Origin: Pseudomonas fluorescens
GTDB taxonomy: Bacteria > Pseudomonadota > Gammaproteobacteria > Pseudomonadales > Pseudomonadaceae
Reading direction: 5' to 3'
Length of the DNA: 64,000 nucleotides
Assembly: GCF_900636825.1 (NCBI RefSeq)
Contig: NZ_LR134318.1
Coordinates: forward strand, 1,025,501-1,089,500
Under the pieces are notes generated by a model. That model was not told the origin of the DNA. It saw only the letters and a list, made by a program, of their open reading frames with translations, and searched no databases. The position numbers and the translations under genes were made by a program. Shown piece by piece: positions 47,996-57,159 of the stretch (positions are counted from its first letter, which is position 1; the number at the start of each line of letters is the position of its first letter).

Positions 47996-50392
47996 ATGAT
48001 GAATTTTATAGAATATTATTCGGCTGTTCTGCCGGCATGGCTGTCTGGCGTCAGTGAGCAAAACCAGCAGCGTTATGCAGAGTTACTTCAGACCATGCAG
48101 GCTCAGGAAAGCCAGCGTGATCAGTTGCTCGGTAAAGCGGCATCGCTGAAGGCCTACGCCACTGAGCGGTGTAAAGAGTGGATCAATAGTGCGTTGGGTG
48201 TTGCGGCAGATCCGGAAAAAATCAACGTAACTTGCCGCTATCAGATCAAGGTCGGTCAACGAACTCTGGTCCAGGAAGACAAGCGCACGTTTGTAGAACT
48301 GGCGCTGTTCGGCCTGCATGATCGGGATCAGCGTTTCGATATGACCTTCGACGGTCAGGTCCCTTCGGGATTGTCCCGGTTGCGTGTGGAAAGCTGGTTG
48401 TCGAGCGTCGATCTTCGCTCGGAATTTTGGGACGTGCGTCAACAGGCTCTCAGTCACTACGACGTGGTAATGGCGCTGAGGGAAGTCTTGGGAGCGCGCA
48501 CCGCCTACAGCCTGTTTGTCGCCAACCTGCAGGGCCATTTGGATCAACAACGTGTGAAGCTGGTTGAACGCTTCATGCAAGGCGACTGCAGTGTGTCGGC
48601 GTCACCCTTTGTGATCAATGGATACCGATTCGGCTTCAGGGACCTGATGGTCTTTCAGGAAAAGGCTGAGCCCTATGGCGGCTGCGCTCTATACGCTCCT
48701 GGTGCCCCGGAGGGGCGCGCCTGGACTCAGTTTCCCAATATTCGCGAACTTGAGTTTCACGTCGCTAGCTGGGTCAAAACGAAGCAAGGACTGGCCTATC
48801 TCATCGGGCAGGCGCATCCGACGGAGCGGCGCGCGCTGGAGAAATACGCGGCTATCCTGCGGCAACTTCCCAGCGCTTGGAAGGGTGCGACGCTCACCGA
48901 GTGGCCGATCTCGCCTGAGGGCATTCTTGTACAGGCAATTCTTCACCAGATTAACTGGGATCTGGCGCAGGAATCGCTAGCCCATCCTGCCGCTTATCGA
49001 AACGCGACGCGTGAGCTGCACCAATCGTTCTCCCGATTGAGCACCGAGTTGAAAGCGCTTTACACCGTTGGCACCCGCGAAGCCGGTTTAATTACTTATG
49101 AGCGGTTCTGCTACGACCTCATCAAGCATAAGATCGAAGACCTGTTGAGAACCTTCGGGAAAACAGTGCAGGTCAACCCCGATGAGATCCTTATTGATCT
49201 GAGTGAGAACGAACAGGTACCGCTCACTCAGTTGATAATCAAGGAAACGTCATTTTATGCTCATGAACGTGGCGGCGAAGTTATTGGAGTTTATCCCCGC
49301 TTTGTCGTGAGTGCGGAGCATCCGGCGCTGCCCGATCTGGATATACGTCAGCTGGCCAGCTGGTCGAGGACTTTACGTCCGGGCGAGCAATACATTGCCA
49401 TGCTGCGTACCCACTACTTGAATAGTCAGCAACCGGATTACGATTTCAGGAAAGAGGTTCATTTCAAAGCCCGGCAAGCGGAAATGCATCACGCAGTACT
49501 GTCCAGTTTTTTCAGTGGAGTAATCACAAGTGGAGTGGCTGAGCAGTTGAGGATGTTGATAGCAGGTCTTAAAAAAGTGCCTGTTTCATACTTTCCACCG
49601 TTCGGAGAAACACCTTCCAGTGTGCAATACAGTGCGGTATTCAAATTTCATGTAAAAAGATGTCTTGTTGAAGGTGTGTATGTGTTCAGGCTGGTGAACA
49701 ATCGCACCATTGATGAAATTCTCTACACTCCGGACGCACCGGACGGCGTCTATTTTCGCCCACTGAGTCAATTGTTCCAGTCGATAAAGGAGCATGGCCT
49801 GGGGCAGTATTTCTACAATCGGGTCAAATTCATTGATCAGCGGATCATGGGTACGTTCATCAATAATATTGAATATAGGAACATTACAGAAACACAGCCC
49901 GTCCTTGAGTTGAACAGTCGGGTGCTTGCGTTAGGCTCAAGTTACGATGAACGCATCGAACGAATCATTTCCGACGTGGATGCGCAAACTACCAGTCTCA
50001 ACGAAATTATCAGCAGACTCGCTTATGACGCGGTGGTGTTAGCCTCAAGTGCCGTGAGTATGGTCATTCCGCCTGTTGGGCTGGCACTTACTTTGGTACA
50101 AATCACCAAAAACGTGCTGGATGGCGCCGAAGCCTACCGCTATGGCGATCGGGAATCGGCATTCAACAATTTCAAGGATGCCTTGCTCGATCTGGCATCG
50201 CTGGTGCCTGGCGGCAAGGAAGCGAGCAAGGCGCAAAAGACCTTGATCCAGCTCATGGGAGACAGCAAGGCGATCGCCGGTCTGGTTGCCTCCGCGACCG
50301 GCCAGTCCTTCGACTACGAACAGCTTTTGAAGCTACTCGAAGAAATTCTGCACGAGGAGCCAGCAGCCGACAGCAAAACGTTGTTGCTGTAA
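47996..50392 (+). CDS. Toxin-like protein: dermonecrotic-toxin N-terminal (DUF6543-like) region without an effector domain
   Basis: A 798-residue protein resembling the N-terminal module of large Pseudomonas toxins related to dermonecrotic toxin (DUF6543). Typical stretches are FHVKRCLVEGVYVFRLVNNR, EILYTPDAPDGVYFRPLSQL and IKEHGLGQYFYNRVKF. A hydrophobic hairpin (AVVLASSAVSMVIPPVGLAL TLVQ, about 690-715) and ENAYRYGD-like DGAEAYRYGDRESAFNNFKD follow, after which homologues continue for hundreds of residues. This one ends about 85 residues later with EEPAADSKTLLL. No signal peptide. GTG at 47957 or ATG at 47999 are alternative starts. The leader and gene are AT-richer than their neighbours, suggesting transfer. 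Confidence 0.7.
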   Translation: MMNFIEYYSAVLPAWLSGVSEQNQQRYAELLQTMQAQESQRDQLLGKAASLKAYATERCKEWINSALGVAADPEKINVTCRYQIKVGQRTLVQEDKRTFVELALFGLHDRDQRFDMTFDGQVPSGLSRLRVESWLSSVDLRSEFWDVRQQALSHYDVVMALREVLGARTAYSLFVANLQGHLDQQRVKLVERFMQGDCSVSASPFVINGYRFGFRDLMVFQEKAEPYGGCALYAPGAPEGRAWTQFPNIRELEFHVASWVKTKQGLAYLIGQAHPTERRALEKYAAILRQLPSAWKGATLTEWPISPEGILVQAILHQINWDLAQESLAHPAAYRNATRELHQSFSRLSTELKALYTVGTREAGLITYERFCYDLIKHKIEDLLRTFGKTVQVNPDEILIDLSENEQVPLTQLIIKETSFYAHERGGEVIGVYPRFVVSAEHPALPDLDIRQLASWSRTLRPGEQYIAMLRTHYLNSQQPDYDFRKEVHFKARQAEMHHAVLSSFFSGVITSGVAEQLRMLIAGLKKVPVSYFPPFGETPSSVQYSAVFKFHVKRCLVEGVYVFRLVNNRTIDEILYTPDAPDGVYFRPLSQLFQSIKEHGLGQYFYNRVKFIDQRIMGTFINNIEYRNITETQPVLELNSRVLALGSSYDERIERIISDVDAQTTSLNEIISRLAYDAVVLASSAVSMVIPPVGLALTLVQITKNVLDGAEAYRYGDRESAFNNFKDALLDLASLVPGGKEASKAQKTLIQLMGDSKAIAGLVASATGQSFDYEQLLKLLEEILHEEPAADSKTLLL

Positions 50393-50411
50393 CAATTCGG
50401 CCTGTCGCTGA

Positions 50412-51209
50412 CTAGCGTTTCGGCAGCGCGTCGGCGCCAAACCCCATCCGCCAACTTACGGCCCGCGTCGCATCGAGTAATCGCTGCGCCGCAGGGCCGT
50501 TTTCGTCGGCATGAAACAGGGACGTCGGGCCGACGATGGTGAGCACCGCCGCGACCTGCCCGACCGCGTTGAACACCGGCGCGGACAACGCATCCACGCC
50601 CGGCATCAACAAGCCATGCACATGATGCAGGCCACGCTCGCGGATCTGCTCGCACAATGTGGTGTAGGTCTTTTCATCCTTCAGCGGATGACCGATCACG
50701 GCGATTTCCTGTTCGCGCAAATCAGCGGTTTCCCGGTTCGGCAGATAAGCGCTGAAGACCAGGCCGGTCGATGAACTGAGCAATGGCAACACCGAGCCCA
50801 GTTGCGTCACCACCGTCACGGCGCGCACGGCCGGTTCGATGTGCACGACGGTCGCGCCCTGGTTGCCCCACACCGCCAAAAAGCAGGTTTCGTTGAGTTC
50901 GTCGCGCAGTTCCGCCAATGGCAGGGCGGCGACTTTCAGCACGTCCATACTGTTGAGTGCCGCCAGACCCACGCGCAGCGCTTCGCGACCGAGTCCGTAA
51001 TGGTTGGTGGCGGGATTCTGCTCGGCGAAGCCCGAAGCGATCAACGCCTGTAGATAGCGATGGACCTTGCTCGCCGGCATCTGCACGTGTTCGGCCAGGC
51101 GCGACAGCGAGGTCGAGGGTGACAATTCAGCCAGAGCCTTGAGGATGTCCGTGCCGACTTCCGCCGAGCGGACTTTCTGTTTGCCATTGCTGTCGCTGGG
51201 TTTTTCCAT
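50412..51209 (-). CDS. hmgR: IclR-family repressor of homogentisate genes HmgR
   Basis: A 265-residue IclR regulator. The N-terminal winged HTH (about 15-75) includes ILKALAELSPSTSLSRLAEH and ASKVHRYLQALIASGFAEQ. The C-terminal effector domain (about 90-255) has GVDALSAPVFNAVGQVAAVL. In P. putida the equivalent protein represses hmgABC and is released by homogentisate; the same divergent arrangement here supports that role. The intergenic region carries a 17-bp palindrome. The gene ends 19 bases from the toxin-like gene, convergent with it. Confidence 0.9.
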   Translation of the reverse strand: MEKPSDSNGKQKVRSAEVGTDILKALAELSPSTSLSRLAEHVQMPASKVHRYLQALIASGFAEQNPATNHYGLGREALRVGLAALNSMDVLKVAALPLAELRDELNETCFLAVWGNQGATVVHIEPAVRAVTVVTQLGSVLPLLSSSTGLVFSAYLPNRETADLREQEIAVIGHPLKDEKTYTTLCEQIRERGLHHVHGLLMPGVDALSAPVFNAVGQVAAVLTIVGPTSLFHADENGPAAQRLLDATRAVSWRMGFGADALPKR

Positions 51210-51270
51210 GATGCGGTCAGGTTCCGAAACGAATGGGCGTCTTTATAGCTTGACGCTGGATAGCGAGCAA

Positions 51271-51296
51271 ATTACGTTATGCGTAATCAGATTACG
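51271..51296 (+). promoter_or_regulatory. Predicted HmgR operator upstream of hmgA
   Basis: ATTACG-TTATG-CGTAAT at 51271-51287 is a perfect palindrome with 6-base arms, 17 bp long. A third half-site ATTACG lies at 51291-51296. It is between divergent hmgR and hmgA, where the P. putida repressor is known to bind a 17-bp palindrome. Confidence 0.75.
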
Positions 51297-51373
51297 ATAA
51301 TAACAACCCCGGCGTGTCGAGACCTCTGAGCCAGAGGAATGGGCCACGACCGACTCCCCGTTCAGGAGGCTCC

Positions 51374-52678
51374 ATGAACCTCGATTCAACCGCGTCGGCG
51401 CTGGTTTATCAGTCCGGCTTCGGCAACGAATTCAGCACCGAAGCGTTGCCCGGTGCGCTGCCCGTTGGCCAGAACGCCCCGCAAAAAGCGCCATACGGCC
51501 TCTACACCGAATTGTTTTCCGGGACCGCATTCACCATGCCGCGCAGCGAAGCACGGCGCACCTGGATGTACCGGATTCATCCGTCGGCCAATCATCCGGC
51601 ATTCGTCAAACAGGAACGGCAACTGGCCGGTGGCCCGCTGGGTGAAGTGACGCCGAATCGCCTGCGCTGGAATCCGCTGGAGCTGCCCACCGAGCCGACG
51701 GATTTCATCGACGGACTGGTCAGCATGGTGGCCAACGCGAGCGCAGAAAAACCGTCCGGGATCAGCATTTACAACTATGCCGCCAACCGTTCGATGGAGC
51801 GGGTTTTCTTCAATGCGGACGGCGAATTGTTGCTGGTACCGCAGCTCGGCCGTCTGCGCATTGCCACGGAATTGGGTGTGCTCGAAGTGGCGCCGCTGGA
51901 AATCGTGGTGCTGCCGCGCGGCCTGAAGTTTCGCGTCGAACTGCTTGACCCGCAGGCGCGCGGTTATGTTGCCGAAAATCACGGCGCGCCGCTGCGGCTG
52001 CCGGACCTGGGGCCGATCGGCAGCAATGGCCTGGCCAACCCACGGGACTTTCTGGCCCCGGTTGCGGCCTATGAAAACCTTCAGCAACCGACCACGCTGG
52101 TGCAGAAGTTTCTCGGCCAGTTGTGGGCCACCGAGCTCAACCATTCGCCGCTGAACGTGGTTGCCTGGCACGGCAACAACGTTCCGTATAAGTACGATCT
52201 GCGTCGCTTCAACACCATCGGTACGGTCAGTTTCGATCACCCGGATCCGTCGATCTTCACCGTGCTGGCTTCGCCGACCAGCGTACACGGCCTGGCCAAC
52301 CTCGACTTTGTAATCTTCCCGCCACGCTGGATGGTCGCTGAAAACACTTTCCGGCCGCCGTGGTTCCACCGCAACCTGATGAACGAATTCATGGGCCTCA
52401 TCCAGGGCGAATACGACGCCAAGGCCGAAGGCTTCGTACCCGGCGGAGCCTCTCTGCACAGTTGCATGAGCGCCCACGGCCCGGATGGCGAGACCTGCAC
52501 CAAGGCGATCAACGCTGATCTCAAACCAGTGAAGATCGATAACACCATGGCCTTCATGTTCGAAACCAGCCAAGTGTTGCGGCCAAGCCGCTTCGCCCTC
52601 GACTGCCCGCAATTGCAATCCAGTTACGACGCCTGCTGGGCCACGCTGCCCGCCACGTTTGACCCGACCCGGAGATAA
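51374..52678 (+). CDS. hmgA: Homogentisate 1,2-dioxygenase HmgA
   Basis: Non-haem Fe(II) dioxygenase that opens homogentisate to maleylacetoacetate in tyrosine and phenylalanine breakdown. The 434 residues match family length. Recognisable stretches are [39 protein letters not shown] and the iron-site region [14 protein letters not shown] (H and E ligands), with SAHGPD near the end supplying another histidine. The ATG at 51374 has AGGAGG at ideal spacing. First gene of hmgABC; loss of this gene causes brown pyomelanin in many pseudomonads. Confidence 0.97.
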   Translation: MNLDSTASALVYQSGFGNEFSTEALPGALPVGQNAPQKAPYGLYTELFSGTAFTMPRSEARRTWMYRIHPSANHPAFVKQERQLAGGPLGEVTPNRLRWNPLELPTEPTDFIDGLVSMVANASAEKPSGISIYNYAANRSMERVFFNADGELLLVPQLGRLRIATELGVLEVAPLEIVVLPRGLKFRVELLDPQARGYVAENHGAPLRLPDLGPIGSNGLANPRDFLAPVAAYENLQQPTTLVQKFLGQLWATELNHSPLNVVAWHGNNVPYKYDLRRFNTIGTVSFDHPDPSIFTVLASPTSVHGLANLDFVIFPPRWMVAENTFRPPWFHRNLMNEFMGLIQGEYDAKAEGFVPGGASLHSCMSAHGPDGETCTKAINADLKPVKIDNTMAFMFETSQVLRPSRFALDCPQLQSSYDACWATLPATFDPTRR

Positions 52679-52681
52679 CCC

Positions 52682-53986
52682 ATGACGCAAAATTCGATCA
52701 CCCGCAGTTGGGTCGCTTCGGCCAATGGCCATGCGGATTTCCCGTTGCAGAACTTGCCGCTGGGCGTATTCAGCCTGAACGGTTCAGCGCCGCGCGCCGG
52801 CGTGGCGATTGGCGAGCACATTTTCGACCTGCAAGTCGCGCTTGAGGCCGGTGTGTTCGATGGCCTGGCGCGCAGTGCCGTGGAAGCGATGCACGGCGGT
52901 CAGTTGAACGCCTTCTTCGAGCTCGGTCGTCCTGCGCGGGTGGCTTTGCGTGAGCGGCTGCTGGAGCTGTTCAGTGAAGGCAGCACCTTGCGCGGCAACA
53001 TCGAGGCGCAAGGCGCGACTGTGCTGCCGCTGGCCGCCGATTGCCAGATGCATTTGCCGGCGCGGATCAGTGACTACACCGACTTCTATGTTGGCATCGA
53101 GCACGCGCAGAACGTCGGCAAGCTGTTCCGCCCGGATAATCCGCTGCTGCCCAACTACAAGCATGTACCGATCGGCTATCACGGTCGCGCCTCCACCGTG
53201 CGTGCGTCCGGCACCGATGTGCGGCGTCCGAAAGGCCAAACCCTGCCTGCCGGTGCGAGCGAGCCGACGTTTGGTCCGTGCGCACGGTTGGATTACGAAC
53301 TGGAGCTGGGTATCTGGATCGGGCAGGGCAACGAAATGGGGGAGCCGATCGCCATCGGTGATGCCGCCGAACACATCGCCGGTTTTTGTCTGCTCAACGA
53401 CTGGTCGGCGCGCGATATCCAGGCTTGGGAATACCAGCCACTTGGGCCGTTCCTGTCGAAAAGTTTCATTACCAGTGTTTCGCCATGGGTGGTGACGGCC
53501 GAAGCGCTGGCGCCATTCCGTACCGCACAGCCGGCGCGGCCTGATGGTGATCCGCAACCGCTGCCATATCTGTTCGACAAGCGCGATCAGGACGCTGGCG
53601 CGTTCGACATCGAGCTGGAAGTGTTGCTGCTCACCGAAACCATGCGCGAGCGGAACCTGCCGGCTCATCGGCTGACCCTGAGCAACACCCGCCATATGTA
53701 TTGGACGGTTGCGCAAATGGTCGCCCACCACAGCGTCAACGGTTGCCAGTTGCAGGCCGGTGACCTGTTTGGCTCGGGCACTTTGTCCGGTCCGGAAAAC
53801 GGTCAGTTCGGCAGTTTGCTGGAAATCACTGAGGGGGGTAAAAAGCCGATCGAACTGGCGTCTGGCGAGGTGCGCAAATTCCTCGAAGATGGCGATGAAA
53901 TCATCCTGCGCGCCCGCTGTGTTCGTGACGGGTTTGCCTCGATCGGCTTCGGCGAATGTCGCGGCACCGTGGTCGCGGCACGCTGA
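52682..53986 (+). CDS. hmgB: Fumarylacetoacetase HmgB (FahA)
   Basis: Hydrolyses fumarylacetoacetate to fumarate and acetoacetate. The 434 residues have the N-terminal SH3-like domain (NLPLGVFSLNG, about 15-115) and the FAH catalytic domain. Metal and active-site residues are visible in DYTDFYVGIEHAQNVG (D, H), YHGRAS, DYELELGIWIG (E residues) and LLNDWSARDIQAWEY. Three bases separate it from hmgA. Preceded by GGAGA. Confidence 0.96.
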   Translation: MTQNSITRSWVASANGHADFPLQNLPLGVFSLNGSAPRAGVAIGEHIFDLQVALEAGVFDGLARSAVEAMHGGQLNAFFELGRPARVALRERLLELFSEGSTLRGNIEAQGATVLPLAADCQMHLPARISDYTDFYVGIEHAQNVGKLFRPDNPLLPNYKHVPIGYHGRASTVRASGTDVRRPKGQTLPAGASEPTFGPCARLDYELELGIWIGQGNEMGEPIAIGDAAEHIAGFCLLNDWSARDIQAWEYQPLGPFLSKSFITSVSPWVVTAEALAPFRTAQPARPDGDPQPLPYLFDKRDQDAGAFDIELEVLLLTETMRERNLPAHRLTLSNTRHMYWTVAQMVAHHSVNGCQLQAGDLFGSGTLSGPENGQFGSLLEITEGGKKPIELASGEVRKFLEDGDEIILRARCVRDGFASIGFGECRGTVVAAR

Positions 53987-53998
53987 CGGGAGCGGTTC

Positions 53999-54634
53999 AT
54001 GGATCTTTATACCTATTACCGTTCCACTTCGTCGTACCGGGTACGGATTGCGCTGGCGTTGAAGGGCCTCGACTACCAGGCACTGCCGGTAAACCTGATT
54101 GCGCCGCCGGGTGGCGAGCATCGTCAGGCCGGCTATCTGGCGATCAATCCCCAGGGGCGGGTGCCGGTCTTGCGCACCGACGACGGAGCGTTGCTGATCC
54201 AGTCGCCGGCGATCATCGAGTATCTGGAAGAATGTTATCCACAGGTGCCGTTGCTGCCGGAAGACCTCGTTGCCCGTGCTCAGGTGCGCGGCGTGGCGGC
54301 GGTGATCGGCTGCGATGTGCATCCGTTGCATAATGTCAGCGTCCTCAACCGCCTGCGTCAATCGGGGTACGAGGAAACTCAGGTGGTGGAGTGGATCAGT
54401 CACTGGATCAGCCAAGGGCTGACGACGGTGGAGCAACTGATCGGTGACAGTGGTTTCTGTTTCGGCGAGTGGCCATGTGTGGCGGACGTGTACCTGATTC
54501 CGCAGCTGTACGCGGCGGAACGTTTCAACGTCAGCCTCGACGCCTATCCGCGGATTTGCCGCGTCGCCGCGCTCGCGGCGCAACACCCGGCCTTTATCAA
54601 CGCCCATCCCGCCAACCAGCCCGACACCCCGTAA
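53999..54634 (+). CDS. hmgC: Maleylacetoacetate isomerase HmgC (MaiA), zeta-class GST
   Basis: Glutathione-dependent cis-trans isomerase, 211 residues. The zeta-class active-site motif is YYRSTSSYRVRIALALKG (SSYRVR in place of the SSCSWR motif of eukaryotic enzymes), with NPQGRVPVL and QSPAIIEYLEE for glutathione binding, and the C-terminal helical domain (CFGEWPCVADVYLIPQLYA). Last gene of hmgABC, 12 bases after hmgB. A repeat pair follows. Confidence 0.95.
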   Translation: MDLYTYYRSTSSYRVRIALALKGLDYQALPVNLIAPPGGEHRQAGYLAINPQGRVPVLRTDDGALLIQSPAIIEYLEECYPQVPLLPEDLVARAQVRGVAAVIGCDVHPLHNVSVLNRLRQSGYEETQVVEWISHWISQGLTTVEQLIGDSGFCFGEWPCVADVYLIPQLYAAERFNVSLDAYPRICRVAALAAQHPAFINAHPANQPDTP

Positions 54635-54640
54635 AAACCT

Positions 54641-54735
54641 GTGGGTGCGAGCCTGCTCGCGAAGAACGATGACGCGGTCCGCCAGAGCGACTGCGCCGTC
54701 CGCTTCGCGAGCAGGCTCGCTCCCACTGGCTCGGG
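54641..54735. repeat. Inverted repeat pair, GCGAGCAGGCTCGCTCCCAC family
   Basis: TGGGTGCGAGCCTGCTCGCG at the left is inverted at the right (CGCGAGCAGGCTCGCTCCCA). The centre contains a second inverted pair GACGCGGTCCGC/GCGCCGTCCG-like. It lies between convergent hmgC and the SirB1-like gene. A single unit of this family is at about 57310-57335. Confidence 0.85.
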
Positions 54736-54754
54736 CTGTGTTCCGAAACGTATT

Positions 54755-55558
54755 TCAGTGGACGACGGAGTTGGGTGGCAAGTGGCCGAGGCGTTCGGTC
54801 AGGCGCAAGCGCTGGATTGGATCGTCACTGAGCAACAGCGCATGCTCGAGGTCGAAGCGCTCGGCATTCGGGCAATCGAGCCGCTGGTACAGGCTGGCGC
54901 GGGCCAGATAATCGGCGGCGCCGGCATCACCCAGTTCGAGCACGCGTTCGGCGTCGATCAACGCAGCGATAAAATCATCATGCGTCAGGTGCAGTTGGCG
55001 CAAATTGCGCGACAAGCGCTGGAGCATCTGCTTCGGTGTGGCGGTCAGCAAATGTTCGGCGCTGAGCTTCATGTTCGGCCCGTATTGACGCTGCAACAGT
55101 TCGCGGCAGTCATTGGGATACAAGCGCCGGCCGCCGCACGGGTCCAGCAGGTGATCGGCGCCGGGCACCCGCAGCAGGAAGTGCCCGGGGAAATTGACGC
55201 CGACCAACGGAATCTCCAGACCTCGCGCCAACTCCAGAGCGATCAGAGCCAGTGCCAACGGCTGGCCGCGCCGCGACTGCAACACTTTCGGCAACAACGC
55301 AGCCTGCGGACGCAGCGGCAAAAAATCGTCCTGGGCAAATCCCAGATCGGTCATGCGCCGCAACAACGGCTGCGCCAGTTCACTCACCGGCAGCATCGGC
55401 AAGCCATAGCTGACTCGTCGTTGCAGATCCTCGAATTCGTGCATCAAGGCTTCGACATCGAGCGCTTTTTCGTGCTCGGCCGCCATCCACAGCGCGGCCT
55501 CGAACAGCGCGGGCGGGGAACGGTGCAGACATTCGAAAAAACGTTGACGCGGGCTCAT
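54755..55558 (-). CDS. SirB1-family transglutaminase-like/TPR protein
   Basis: A 267-residue protein with a transglutaminase-like N-terminal domain (SRRGQPLALALIALELARGL, GVNFPGHFLLRVPGADHLLD with PCGGRRL) and a TPR-type C-terminal tail (LARASLYQRLDCPNAERFDL). The family includes SirB1, found beside the prfA-prmC genes in many gamma-proteobacteria, and lacks a known activity. The cysteine expected in active transglutaminases is absent before the NFPGH strand, so it may be a binding domain. It has a good ATG and no operon partner. Confidence 0.82.
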   Translation of the reverse strand: MSPRQRFFECLHRSPPALFEAALWMAAEHEKALDVEALMHEFEDLQRRVSYGLPMLPVSELAQPLLRRMTDLGFAQDDFLPLRPQAALLPKVLQSRRGQPLALALIALELARGLEIPLVGVNFPGHFLLRVPGADHLLDPCGGRRLYPNDCRELLQRQYGPNMKLSAEHLLTATPKQMLQRLSRNLRQLHLTHDDFIAALIDAERVLELGDAGAADYLARASLYQRLDCPNAERFDLEHALLLSDDPIQRLRLTERLGHLPPNSVVH

Positions 55559-55742
55559 CGAAATCTCCGGCGAATGCCTCGTTTTAGCCCCGTCCGTGGG
55601 ATTCGTCCAGTGCCGCCTGCAAGCGCGTCCGGTTATGCCGCGAAGCGGTTGTCCTGATGAGTGCTTATTCCGGTGCGCTCCAGCAATTTTCAGGCGCAGG
55701 CCTATACTGGCGTTCTACAAGAAGTGATTCGGGAGCCTGTCG

Positions 55743-56762
55743 ATGTTCGCTCTCATGCAAAGCACTCGCCTGGAATCGCTGCACCTTAGCGTCGACCCGG
55801 TTTCCGGGTTGAAGGCGGTTATTGCCATTCATAACAGTCGCCTCGGGCCAGCTCTGGGCGGATGTCGTTATCTTGCCTACCACAATGACGAATCTGCGGT
55901 CGCCGACGCCATTCGCCTTGCTCAGGGCATGAGTTACAAAGCGGCGCTTGCCGGACTCGAACAGGGCGGCGGGGTGGCGGTGATCGTGCGTCCGGTGCAC
56001 GTGGAAAACCGCGCGGCGCTGTTCGAAGCCTTCGGCCGCTGCATTGAGCAGCTCGACGGTCGCTACATCACCGCCATCGACAGCGGCACCTCGGTGGCAG
56101 ACATGGATTGCATCGCCCAGCAGACCCAACATGTCACCAGCACCACATCGGCAGGCGACCCGGCGCCGCATGCCGCGATGGGCGTGTTCACCGGTATTCG
56201 CGCGACAGCCATGGCACGTTTGGGCAGCGATAATCTGGAAGGTTTGCGGGTGGCGATTCAAGGGCTGGGCAACGTCGGTTTTGCCTTGGCCGAGCAACTG
56301 CATGCCGCCGGCGCCGAACTGCTGGTCAGTGACATCGACCACGGCAAGGTGCAACTGGCGATGGAACAACTCAACGCCCACCCCATTGCCAACGACTCGC
56401 TGCTGAGTACGCCGTGCGACATTCTCGCGCCTTGTGGTCTGGGCGGTGTTCTCAGCAGCCATTCCGTCTCGCAACTGCGCTGCTCGGCAGTGGCGGGGTC
56501 GGCAAACAATCAACTGACGCACCTGGACGTGGCTGATCAACTGGAGCGACGCGGAATTCTGTATGCGCCGGATTATGTGATCAACGCCGGAGGGCTGATT
56601 TACGTGTCGTTGAAACATCGTGGCGAAGAACTGCCGACGATTACCGCGCATCTGTCGAAAATCAGCTCGCGGCTGACCGAAGTGTTCGCCCATGCCCAGG
56701 CAGAGAAACGTTCGCCGGCGCGGGTCGCAGATGAACTGGCGGAAAAGGTTTTGTATCGCTGA
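55743..56762 (+). CDS. Leucine-dehydrogenase family protein lacking the catalytic lysine
   Basis: A 339-residue member of the Glu/Leu/Phe/Val dehydrogenase family. The N-terminal substrate domain contains LGPALGGCRYL and GMSYKAALAGLEQGGGVAVI, and the C-terminal NAD domain has IQGLGNVGFALAEQL and ANNQLT. K66 (substrate carboxylate) is kept, but position 78, lysine in GGGK of active enzymes and essential for the chemistry, is valine (codon GTG at 55974-55976). The reading frame is otherwise clean. It may be inactive, or retain another role. Strong GGAG ribosome binding site. No branched-chain neighbours. Confidence 0.85.
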   Translation: MFALMQSTRLESLHLSVDPVSGLKAVIAIHNSRLGPALGGCRYLAYHNDESAVADAIRLAQGMSYKAALAGLEQGGGVAVIVRPVHVENRAALFEAFGRCIEQLDGRYITAIDSGTSVADMDCIAQQTQHVTSTTSAGDPAPHAAMGVFTGIRATAMARLGSDNLEGLRVAIQGLGNVGFALAEQLHAAGAELLVSDIDHGKVQLAMEQLNAHPIANDSLLSTPCDILAPCGLGGVLSSHSVSQLRCSAVAGSANNQLTHLDVADQLERRGILYAPDYVINAGGLIYVSLKHRGEELPTITAHLSKISSRLTEVFAHAQAEKRSPARVADELAEKVLYR

Positions 56763-56823
56763 AAAAACAAAAAATCGTCCAACCGCGACCAGCGATTGAA
56801 CGATCTTTTGATGAGGGCGCCGA

Positions 56824-57159
56824 TTACTTCGGCGCTTTCGCTGCTTTGGCTGGCTTCGCCGGCGCCTCTTCAGGCTCTGCTGCTTGCTGTTCCTCGACAG
56901 GTTCAACCGGCGCGTTGAGCAATTCGCTCAGAGCGTCCGGCTGACTCTTGAACGCCCGGGCGAACACTTCGCGGTTCTTCGCCATGTAGATCCCGGCTTC
57001 TTCCACCTGCTGTTCGGTCAACGACGGAACGGCTTTTTGCAGCACATCGGCCAGATATTCGGCCAGTTCGAGCATTTTGTCATGACGGTCAGCTTCGGCT
57101 TTATCCATGAACAAGCGCTCCAGATCTCGGCTGCTGCGGTATACCACTTCGACGGCCAT
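56824..57159 (-). CDS. yebG: SOS-regulated protein YebG
   Basis: A 111-residue protein of the YebG family (MAVEVVYRSSRDLERLFMDK, DRHDKMLELAEYLADVLQ, IYMAKNREVFARAF). The C-terminal tail is rich in A, P, E and K, and disordered. YebG is a small DNA damage-inducible protein of unknown function. A perfect LexA box lies 44 bases upstream of the start, which supports both identity and regulation. Confidence 0.9.
   Translation of the reverse strand: MAVEVVYRSSRDLERLFMDKAEADRHDKMLELAEYLADVLQKAVPSLTEQQVEEAGIYMAKNREVFARAFKSQPDALSELLNAPVEPVEEQQAAEPEEAPAKPAKAAKAPK

Noticed and set aside
54641..54735. Rho-independent terminator after hmgC
   Set aside because: The large inverted repeat has no T run and belongs to a dispersed repeat family, though it may still impede transcription.
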